From the NCBI GenBank assembly GCA_964409295.1, contig CAYPCV010000232.1:1-5040 (forward strand): a DNA stretch of 5,040 nt, given 5' to 3'. The notes beneath the pieces are model-generated. The model had not been told where the DNA came from. It made no database searches and was given only the letters and a program-made list of their open reading frames with translations. Shown here one piece after another: positions 1 to 4,735 of this stretch. Position 1 is the stretch's first letter. Each line of letters starts with the position of its first letter. Position numbers and translations under genes: made by a program. The stretch comes from UBA1140 sp964409295. GTDB lineage: Bacteria > Campylobacterota > Campylobacteria > Campylobacterales > Sulfurovaceae.

Positions 1-246
1 ATTTAATTGTGCCAATGTCTGCTCAAACCGTTCATGAACTTCGTGATAGCCATTAACCAACATACTCGCTTTTGGTGCATGTGTATCGTATTCATTTAAG
101 AGTTTTAGAGCTTTTTTGAGTTGTTGCTTATCATTGGCCAAACCCAAATAGTCATTAGATGCAAAGTCTATTAAATCTCTATCCCAAATACGTCTTTGAC
201 GAAATCGGTTTGCTTTTTTTAGAGCGTTTAGTTCTTTTTGGTACAT
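1..246 (-). CDS. bioF: 8-amino-7-oxononanoate synthase (BioF-like), N-terminal part, cut by window edge
   Basis: Only the first 82 codons are present; the gene continues beyond position 1. BioF is a PLP-dependent cytosolic enzyme that condenses pimeloyl-ACP (or pimeloyl-CoA) with L-alanine in biotin synthesis. What is seen: a basic N-terminal helix, the hallmark DFASNDYLGLA at residues 27-37, and KASMLVNGYHEVH at 59-71, which matches the conserved substrate/PLP-site segment of alpha-oxoamine synthases. The PLP lysine would lie outside the window. The ATG at 246-244 is 1 nt after the stop of the upstream methyltransferase and has an AAGAAGAG-like ribosome site inside that gene, so translational coupling is likely. 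The related enzymes Kbl (glycine C-acetyltransferase) and serine palmitoyltransferase share this fold, and the missing C-terminus prevents a strict distinction. BioF is the most probable given the N-terminal pattern. Confidence 0.85.
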   Translation of the reverse strand, partial: MYQKELNALKKANRFRQRRIWDRDLIDFASNDYLGLANDKQQLKKALKLLNEYDTHAPKASMLVNGYHEVHERFEQTLAQLN

Positions 247-247
247 T

Positions 248-1330
248 TTATAACTCTTCTTGAATCAAATAATCTAAAACCGTATAAACCGTATTGACAC
301 TAACAGCGTTTCCTGCTTGTTTATAAAGCTGATGATTACTTACCCCTGCCTTGTTAGAGTTGATAAAAAATGTTTCATCAAAACCTTGAAGTTTAAGTGT
401 TTCCCACGGGGTAAGTTTTCTAATTTTATGAGTTGCTTCTTCATCTTTTGAGAAACTATTTTCTAAATATGTTGTTTGACACTCTGCATCTAAGAACTCT
501 TGTGAGTAGTAGTTATCTTGGCATGCTCGGTGCATCTTAACCATGGTTGCCGTAAGAGGTCTTGCTATGAGTTGATTAATTTGAGAGTTTGATTTAAAGT
601 TTTTTGTACCATTCGAGAGAATAGTCGGCTTGATTTTTTCAGATAGATAATATTTGTCTTCAACTCTATGTTTATCAAGAATTCCATCCACAACATTTTT
701 ATAGGTTCTAATACTTCTGTCTTGAAGGTTAGAAAAATGCTCTTGAATCTGTTGAGCATCAAAAATATCGGTTTCTGTATTTAAATCTTTTCTACTTGCA
801 AAAATATAGAGTCGTCTTCTGTGTTGTGGCAGACCAAAATCAGAAGTATTTAAAACATCTTCTTGTACATTATACCCATGCTCTTCAAGCTCTTTTTTGA
901 GTTGTTGATAGGTTGCCCCCTTATCATGAGTAAATAGATTTCGTACATTTTCAAGCAGAATATATTTGGGTTGTTTAATATCTACAATTTTCATAACTGA
1001 GAAAAAAAGCCCACCCCGTTCATCTTTGAGTCCTAACTGTTTACCCATCATACTGAATGGTTGACATGGAAATCCACCAAATATAATATCAAAATCGGGT
1101 AAGGCTTCTATTCGTTTATTATCTTCTACAAACGTTTCAATATCTCCAATTTCAATCTCATTTTCAGTATTGTAATTGGCTTTATAGGAGGTTATAGCAT
1201 ATTTGTCTATTTCGGAAAAAGCTACACATTGTGTTTTTGTTCCCAAGTCTTCCGATAAAAGCTCTAACGCTCTACGAAATCCACCAATACCTGAAAATAG
1301 GTCAATATATTTTAAAGTTTTTTCATTCAT
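248..1330 (-). CDS. DNA cytosine-5 methyltransferase (360 aa)
   Basis: This enzyme transfers a methyl group from S-adenosylmethionine to C5 of cytosine in a specific DNA sequence. The motifs are in canonical order: motif I YIDLFSGIGGF at 8-18 (SAM binding), motif IV GGFPCQPFS at 85-93 with catalytic Cys89, motif VI ENV at 127-129 with the catalytic Glu, motif VIII QHRRR at 169-173, motif IX around RPLTATM at 257-263, and motif X QAGNAV at 338-343. The length is normal for a type II C5 methyltransferase. The target-recognition region, between motifs VIII and IX, is short (about 80 residues), and its sequence specificity cannot be read from it. The ATG at 1330 has an AGGAG six bases upstream. 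The first 8 nt (ATGAATGA) overlap the end of the preceding methyltransferase gene, so the two are surely co-translated. No restriction enzyme gene is adjacent; bioF follows after 1 nt. It appears intact. Confidence 0.95.
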   Translation of the reverse strand: MNEKTLKYIDLFSGIGGFRRALELLSEDLGTKTQCVAFSEIDKYAITSYKANYNTENEIEIGDIETFVEDNKRIEALPDFDIIFGGFPCQPFSMMGKQLGLKDERGGLFFSVMKIVDIKQPKYILLENVRNLFTHDKGATYQQLKKELEEHGYNVQEDVLNTSDFGLPQHRRRLYIFASRKDLNTETDIFDAQQIQEHFSNLQDRSIRTYKNVVDGILDKHRVEDKYYLSEKIKPTILSNGTKNFKSNSQINQLIARPLTATMVKMHRACQDNYYSQEFLDAECQTTYLENSFSKDEEATHKIRKLTPWETLKLQGFDETFFINSNKAGVSNHQLYKQAGNAVSVNTVYTVLDYLIQEEL

Positions 1331-2732
1331 TTTTATCTCCTATGTATTTCATAATGTTTTTTCCAATAACTTCAGCCAGTTTTACAGGTACAGCATTTCC
1401 AATTTGAGCATACCAACTGTTGTTTGCCCCCATGAAAATATAGTCATCAGGAAAGGTTTGAATTCTTGCTGATTCTCTAGGACTTAATCCTCTTGCTTCT
1501 GTTGGATGAATATACATATTGCAATCATGTTTCATATGTGATGTAATTGTCTTAGAGCATTTTTCTTCATCCAGTTTAAAATATTTATCTTTAAACATAT
1601 GATTTCGACTCTTATAAGGCATAATATCTTCAATAGACTCATGTAAAGAGTTCGCACCTTGTGGAAGCCGTGAAAAAATTTCAATATCTCTATCGTTATT
1701 ATATCGCGTTATGTGATTGCTTAAATAGTTGCTCTTATTTGTATTTAAAAATTTCATATATAATGTCTCTTCTATTGGACATTTTCTAAATTTAAAACCT
1801 ATCTCTTCATTTTCCATTTTAGAAGCATTTTTTACCCTTTTTGGCATTAAAATAGGAAGTCCCTCTAATGCATCTTTGAGTTTAAACGAGTTTTTTATAA
1901 CTTTATCGCTTAAAATATCTTTTACAATTTGTGATGCTTCTACTGCTTTTAATCTACTACCAATAACAAAAACACGTTCTCTGTTTTGTGGAACATTAAA
2001 ATCTTTTGCATTGAGTAGAATAATTTCAATCGAGTAGTTCTCTCCTACCTTTTTATAAAAATCACTTTTAATCTCATCTGATTTGTTCATCATTCCTTTG
2101 ACGTTTTCCATAATAAAAAACTTTGGTTGAATGAGATGCAATAGTTCTAAATAGTATTTATAAAGCTCATTTCTAGGGTCATCAAGAATAGGTTGTCTAT
2201 TTGCCATAGAAAATCCTTGACAGGGAGGGCCTCCAATAAAAAGGTCAACATTTTGAAAATGATGTTTATATTGCTCATAACTTTTTACCAATTTTTTTAT
2301 ATCATCACAAAAATAGTTTTCTAAAGATAACTCTCGGTTAAAATAGTAGCTTTCCAAAAATCTAGGCTCTATCTCATTGACAAAAATAGGATTAAATCCT
2401 GCATTCTCCATTCCTAAGCTAAGTCCTCCTGCACCTGCAAAAGTATCAACAAAAGAGAATTTTGTATAGCTTTCTTTTTTATTCTTATTTATAAATTTGA
2501 GAAGAGTAGGAGAGAGTTTTTTTCGATTTTTTTCTAAAGTATAGTGCAATTGATTGACTCTTCGCCACTGTTTCTCACTTAAAGTTAAGAGATATTTTTT
2601 TTCGTAAATAATATCATACTCATCAGATACTTCTATATTCTCTAAAGCTAAAAGTCTTTCTATGTCTGTAATGAGTTGAAGTATTTTAGATTTGTAATTT
2701 TTTTGAAAAAAGTTATAATAAAACTTAACCAT
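1323..2732 (-). CDS. DNA cytosine-5 methyltransferase with N-terminal extension (469 aa)
   Basis: This is a second, only distantly similar C5 methyltransferase. Numbered from the ATG at 2732: motif I FVDTFAGAGGLSLG at 94-107, motif IV GGPPCQGFS at 167-175 with catalytic Cys171, motif VI ENV at 209-211, motif VIII QNRERV at 249-254, a long target-recognition region of about 140 residues, KTITSHMKHD near 394-403 in the motif IX area, and motif X QIGNAVPV at 443-450. All catalytic residues are kept. About 90 charged, mostly helical-looking residues precede motif I. These are not part of the minimal enzyme, and I recognise no domain in them. An in-frame TTG lies one codon earlier, but the AGGAG at 2739-2743 sits 6 nt from the ATG and only 3 nt from the TTG, so the ATG is preferred. 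The gene ends 8 nt inside the next methyltransferase. By eye it is more AT-rich than maf or bioF, which would fit acquisition by transfer; composition was not computed. Confidence 0.95.
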   Translation of the reverse strand: MVKFYYNFFQKNYKSKILQLITDIERLLALENIEVSDEYDIIYEKKYLLTLSEKQWRRVNQLHYTLEKNRKKLSPTLLKFINKNKKESYTKFSFVDTFAGAGGLSLGMENAGFNPIFVNEIEPRFLESYYFNRELSLENYFCDDIKKLVKSYEQYKHHFQNVDLFIGGPPCQGFSMANRQPILDDPRNELYKYYLELLHLIQPKFFIMENVKGMMNKSDEIKSDFYKKVGENYSIEIILLNAKDFNVPQNRERVFVIGSRLKAVEASQIVKDILSDKVIKNSFKLKDALEGLPILMPKRVKNASKMENEEIGFKFRKCPIEETLYMKFLNTNKSNYLSNHITRYNNDRDIEIFSRLPQGANSLHESIEDIMPYKSRNHMFKDKYFKLDEEKCSKTITSHMKHDCNMYIHPTEARGLSPRESARIQTFPDDYIFMGANNSWYAQIGNAVPVKLAEVIGKNIMKYIGDKNE

Positions 2733-2738
2733 CAAATA

Positions 2739-2743
2739 CTCCT
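2739..2743 (-). promoter_or_regulatory. Ribosome binding site deciding the start of the 469-aa methyltransferase
   Basis: AGGAG on the minus strand, 6 nt before the ATG at 2732-2730. An upstream in-frame TTG (2735-2733) would leave only 3 nt of spacing, so the ATG is the better start. Confidence 0.75.
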
Positions 2744-2756
2744 TTTAATTTTTGTA

Positions 2757-2767
2757 ATTTTACTATA
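2757..2767 (-). promoter_or_regulatory. Possible -10 region for the methyltransferase pair
   Basis: The 76-nt gap between maf and the first methyltransferase contains the overlapping minus-strand hexamers TATAGT (2767-2762) and TAAAAT (2762-2757), about 25 nt upstream of the start codon. No convincing -35 box is visible, although -35 boxes are often weak in Campylobacterota. In DNA this AT-rich such hexamers arise easily, so this is a candidate only. Its existence would let the methyltransferases and bioF be transcribed independently of maf. Confidence 0.3.
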
Positions 2768-2785
2768 TTTTTAAATCAAAGCACC

Positions 2786-2797
2786 TGAAATATTTCA
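2786..2797. repeat. Perfect 12-bp palindrome in the maf-methyltransferase gap
   Basis: TGAAATATTTCA is perfectly self-complementary and lies 12 nt beyond the maf stop, about 55 nt upstream of the methyltransferase start and just upstream of the candidate -10 hexamers. It could be an operator for a dimeric regulator. The AT-rich composition makes chance a serious alternative. It lacks the GC stem and U-run of an intrinsic terminator. Confidence 0.3.
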
Positions 2798-2808
2798 AAT
2801 TGTAATAT

Positions 2809-3360
2809 TTATTTTGACAACCATGAAAGTAATCTCTCTACATTCAACCCCATAGCCGTACTTTCATTCCCTTGTACTGATTTTATATATTTTTTACAAA
2901 AACCTTCAACCATACAGCCTCCTGCTTTTCCTTCCCATAGACCACCTTCTAAATAGGCTTCTAAATCTTTTTTTTCAAAAGAGCTAAAGTTATAGTAAGT
3001 TGCTGATACATCAGAGAAGTAAAATGCTTTTGTTTTGTAGTGCATTGCTGAAATAATAGCCATGCTAGAGCCACTTTGAAGCTCTAAAATTCTTTTTGCA
3101 TCGTCAATATTTTTTGGTTTTCGTAAAAGCTCTCCATTGGCTGATAAAATGACAGAGTCGGCTGTGAGTAGGGGAGTCTCTAATCCAAACTCTTTTATAG
3201 CAGACTCTAGTTTTCCTTTTGATGCAATGTAGGCAAAATCTTTGGCTGTTTTGGTTTGAATCTGCTCTTCGTCGTATTGAGGAGCTTTTTGAATAAAATC
3301 AATGCTAAATTTGTTAAGAAGTAAGGCACGTGAAGAGGAGTTTGAGGCGAGGTGTATCAT
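2809..3360 (-). CDS. maf: Maf-family nucleotide pyrophosphatase (183 aa)
   Basis: Maf/YhdE/YceF proteins hydrolyse nucleoside triphosphates (dTTP/UTP or m7GTP, by subfamily) to the monophosphate and pyrophosphate. They are viewed as house-cleaning enzymes and were first linked to inhibition of septum formation. Numbered from the chosen start: the N-terminal signature LASNSSSRALLL at 4-15 (Arg11 in the phosphate-binding loop), ASKGK around Lys48, TADSVI at 66-71 with the catalytic Asp68, LLRKP at 78-82, and WEGKAG at 142-147. The usual conserved set is recognisable, and the length is normal. An in-frame ATG at 3390 would add ten residues that do not match the family. The ATG at 3360 places the signature at the N-terminus and has an AGGA 5 nt upstream, so it is preferred. 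A CRP-like palindrome ends 13 nt before the start. Substrate preference cannot be judged here. Confidence 0.9.
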   Translation of the reverse strand: MIHLASNSSSRALLLNKFSIDFIQKAPQYDEEQIQTKTAKDFAYIASKGKLESAIKEFGLETPLLTADSVILSANGELLRKPKNIDDAKRILELQSGSSMAIISAMHYKTKAFYFSDVSATYYNFSSFEKKDLEAYLEGGLWEGKAGGCMVEGFCKKYIKSVQGNESTAMGLNVERLLSWLSK

Positions 3361-3365
3361 AAAAG

Positions 3366-3369
3366 TCCT
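3366..3369 (-). promoter_or_regulatory. Ribosome binding site deciding the maf start
   Basis: AGGA on the minus strand, 5 nt upstream of the ATG at 3360-3358. It supports the shorter 183-aa form over the upstream ATG at 3390, whose first codons fall inside the intergenic palindrome. Confidence 0.65.
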
Positions 3370-3373
3370 GTAG

Positions 3374-3393
3374 GGTGTGATTGCTATCACACC
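3374..3393. promoter_or_regulatory. Perfect 8-bp inverted repeat, CRP-like palindrome or short hairpin
   Basis: Arms GGTGTGAT (3374-3381) and ATCACACC (3386-3393) flank a 4-nt loop. The core is TGTGA-N6-TCACA, identical to the classical CRP half-site arrangement. It lies in the 56-nt gap between the membrane-protein gene and maf, 13 nt upstream of the maf start. As RNA it would form a stable hairpin next to the maf ribosome site. On the plus strand it is followed by a broken T-rich run, but no plus-strand gene ends here, so a terminator role is less likely. The palindrome is certain; its role is inferred. Confidence 0.5.
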
Positions 3394-3416
3394 ACTTTTA
3401 ATTTTTTAAAATTGTA

Positions 3417-3899
3417 TTAAAAACCTCTTAAAGTTACACCCAATATTAGAGCTACAACACCTAAAACAATATTAAGAGGAAGTAAAACTTTAGGAATAAG
3501 AGCCAAGGTAAGTTTTGCATCAGCTAGTTGGTTGTTGTCAAAAAACTTTTGAGCTTTTCTTCTTTTGAGGTACATAAATGCAAAGTTTATTGCCATGATT
3601 GTCCAAATACCTTCTTTGGCATGAACAATCATTTTATTTTCAAGTTGCATTCCCATAGACATAACAACAGCTGTCATAAGTAAAATGATAATAAACGGCA
3701 TTACAATATTAAAAAATCTACCCATAATGGAAAGTGTTTTTTCAAGCTTTAATCTTGTTTCTTCAATTAATTGTAAGTGAGGATGGACAGCTAAACGAAT
3801 GGCAATCATACCTCCTATCCAAATGATGGCAGAGATAACATGTAAAAATACAATGCTATGAGCATAAGTTCCGAAAAATTCGGCTAGGGTTTGTTTCAT
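3417..3899 (-). CDS. Small four-helix integral membrane protein, CopD/HemJ-like
   Basis: A 160-residue protein with four predicted membrane segments at about 14-36, 62-84, 94-111 and 132-157, and no cleavable signal peptide. Helix 1 holds FLHVISAIIWIGGM (His20, Trp27, Gly29-Gly30), the pattern seen in helix 1 of CopD-type copper-resistance proteins and HemJ-type proteins. His93-Ala-Lys at the start of helix 3 resembles the second conserved histidine/lysine of those families. By analogy His20 and His93 could ligate a b-type haem or a metal, but this is inference. The specific substrate or partner is unknown, so no gene symbol is given. The ATG at 3899 has an AGGAG 7 nt upstream. It is the first gene of the leftward cluster, followed by maf after 56 nt, and is divergent from the terB-like gene. 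A generic uncharacterised membrane protein is the alternative. Confidence 0.75.
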   Translation of the reverse strand: MKQTLAEFFGTYAHSIVFLHVISAIIWIGGMIAIRLAVHPHLQLIEETRLKLEKTLSIMGRFFNIVMPFIIILLMTAVVMSMGMQLENKMIVHAKEGIWTIMAINFAFMYLKRRKAQKFFDNNQLADAKLTLALIPKVLLPLNIVLGVVALILGVTLRGF

Positions 3900-3930
3900 A
3901 AAGAGACTCCTATATTTTATTATTTAAGGA

Positions 3931-3944
3931 AATATAACAATATA
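3931..3944 (-). promoter_or_regulatory. Possible -10 region for the leftward cluster
   Basis: Two TATATT hexamers on the minus strand (3944-3939 and 3936-3931) lie 31-45 nt upstream of the membrane-protein start, in the 136-nt divergent gap. No strong -35 is seen. A promoter is expected here because the neighbouring gene diverges, but which hexamer is used cannot be told. Confidence 0.4.
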
Positions 3945-3983
3945 ATCTTAAAATTGTCTTTTGTGTTCTAAATGTGAAAATTA

Positions 3984-3993
3984 TGGCTATAAT
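3984..3993 (+). promoter_or_regulatory. Sigma-70-type promoter of the terB-like gene
   Basis: A perfect TATAAT (3988-3993) preceded by a TG at 3984-3985 lies 42 nt upstream of the start codon. The -35 area is weak. The following AAGGAA ribosome site at 4024-4029 is 6 nt from the ATG. This is the best-looking promoter in the window. Confidence 0.6.
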
Positions 3994-4035
3994 TCCTCCT
4001 TATAAATAAAAAATAATAAACATAAGGAACATAAA

Positions 4036-4458
4036 ATGGGATTTTTTGATAAATTTTCATCTAATACAGAATTAACACCAGCGATTGCTTTGGCAACAAG
4101 TATGATTTACATGATGGCTTCAGACGGAGAGATTGACGATGAAGAGATGAACTACCTAGCAGTTAAACTTTACGCAATCGGCGATGCTGAAGAGTTAATG
4201 AGTCTTTCACAAAAGTACTCTAAAAAACAAGGCTTAGAAGCATTTCAAAAAGAGGCAAGCGAGAAACTAACCGAAGACCAAAAGTTTACAATTTTGGCTA
4301 ACTTAATTGATATTTTACTTGCAGATGGCGATGCTGACGAAGAGGAGCAAAACTTATTTTTCTCTTTTGTAGAAGCATTTGGAATTAGTGAAGATGATAT
4401 TCAACCATATATTGATATTATCTCTGTTAAAAATGATTTAGCAAGTTTTGTAGAGTAA
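4036..4458 (+). CDS. TerB-like acidic protein (140 aa)
   Basis: A small, very acidic, all-helical protein, probably cytosolic. It shows the two-fold pattern of the TerB/TerB-like family: MASDGEIDDEE at 27-37 and LADGDADEEE at 95-104, each with Asp-Gly followed by acidic residues at the start of a helix. In TerB these acidic positions form metal-binding sites. The family is named from tellurite-resistance operons, but many stand-alone members have no proven role in tellurite resistance, and no other ter gene is visible here. The length matches a single TerB domain with almost no extension. The start is clear: ATG at 4036 with AAGGAA 6 nt upstream and a good promoter. It appears monocistronic, followed by folded non-coding DNA. 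Function beyond possible metal or stress sensing is not known. Confidence 0.8.
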   Translation: MGFFDKFSSNTELTPAIALATSMIYMMASDGEIDDEEMNYLAVKLYAIGDAEELMSLSQKYSKKQGLEAFQKEASEKLTEDQKFTILANLIDILLADGDADEEEQNLFFSFVEAFGISEDDIQPYIDIISVKNDLASFVE

Positions 4459-4471
4459 TCTATACAATTGT

Positions 4472-4510
4472 AAATACGCCGATTCCGTAAATATGGAATC
4501 GACGGTATTT
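4472..4510 (+). repeat. Long imperfect hairpin after the terB-like gene, possible terminator
   Basis: AAATAC (4472-4477) pairs with GTATTT (4505-4510), and CGATTCC (4480-4486) pairs with GGAATCG (4495-4501). Between the two helices there is one mismatch and a one-base bulge, and the loop is 8 nt. It starts 14 nt after the stop codon, so it may end the terB-like transcript. However, the sequence after it (CGCCTCG) is not a U-run, so a classical intrinsic terminator is doubtful. It could instead be a 3'-end-protecting stem or part of an inserted element. A 10-bp palindrome, TACAATTGTA (4463-4472), directly precedes it. Confidence 0.55.
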
Positions 4511-4529
4511 CGCCTCGTTTTATCAAATC

Positions 4530-4571
4530 GTAGCGTAAAACCACCTCTTTCAAGTGGTGGATATAAGCTAC
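4530..4571. repeat. Bracketed hairpin, probable subterminal palindrome of the TnpB element
   Basis: The inner stem is CCACC (4541-4545) with GGTGG (4556-4560), continued by CTT/AAG after one T-T mismatch. It is bracketed by GTAGC (4530-4534) and GCTAC (4567-4571), which are also complementary. IS200/IS605-type elements carry short imperfect hairpins near both ends, recognised as single-stranded DNA by the TnpA transposase. The position upstream of tnpB fits this, but the exact element boundary is not visible. Confidence 0.5.
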
Positions 4572-4614
4572 ATTCGCATTAGAGAATATTAGTATTAATT
4601 AGGTAAAATACCAA

Positions 4615-4706
4615 TAGACTTCTTGCAAAACTCATTGGAAGTGATGGCTTCAGCCTCACAAAATAGTGGAGCTAAAGCACCAGTTCCAAGTTTTGCAAGA
4701 ACTCTA
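4615..4706. ncRNA. Multibranched structured element upstream of tnpB
   Basis: Arms 4615-4632 and 4689-4706 are complementary over 18 nt with a single C-C mismatch (4619/4702). Inside, TGGAA (4636-4640) pairs with TTCCA (4684-4688). The enclosed segment forms two hairpins: 4641-4659 (GTGA and GGC stems, one bulge) and 4667-4682 (TGG and GC stems, loop TAAA). The whole 92 nt folds into a three-way junction with few unpaired bases. Such structure exceeds what is expected by chance. Candidate identities are the left end of the element, an omega-RNA-like scaffold on either strand, a tnpB leader, or a MITE-like insertion flanked by AATAG (4613-4617 and 4706-4710). Whether it is transcribed, and on which strand, is unknown. 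Confidence 0.5.
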
Positions 4707-4735
4707 ATAGCACACCATATTAAAAAGGAGAAGAA

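Noticed and set aside
565..762. Minus-strand open frame of 65 codons in a second frame of the 360-aa methyltransferase
   Set aside because: Overlaps the target-recognition region of a real gene in another frame, with no good ribosome site or family pattern.
1203..1472. Plus-strand open frame of 89 codons across the methyltransferase overlap
   Set aside because: It lies opposite two well-supported methyltransferase genes and has no recognisable protein pattern; it is a shadow of their coding.
1729..2037. Plus-strand open frame of 102 codons inside the 469-aa methyltransferase
   Set aside because: It is fully antisense to a gene with intact motifs; the hydrophobic translation is what the complement of charged AT-rich codons gives.
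248..2732. A complete restriction-modification system
   Set aside because: No endonuclease, Vsr or controller gene is found; all coding space from bioF to maf is taken by the two methyltransferases.
3361..3390. Ten-residue N-terminal extension of Maf from the ATG at 3390
   Set aside because: The extra residues do not match the Maf family, the codons fall in an intergenic palindrome, and the ATG at 3360 has its own ribosome site.
3374..3400. Plus-strand intrinsic terminator formed by the GGTGTGAT hairpin and the following T-rich stretch
   Set aside because: No plus-strand gene reads into it, and the T-rich stretch is interrupted and not adjacent to the stem.
4459..4735. CRISPR array
   Set aside because: The repeats are inverted rather than direct, with no regular spacing or spacers.
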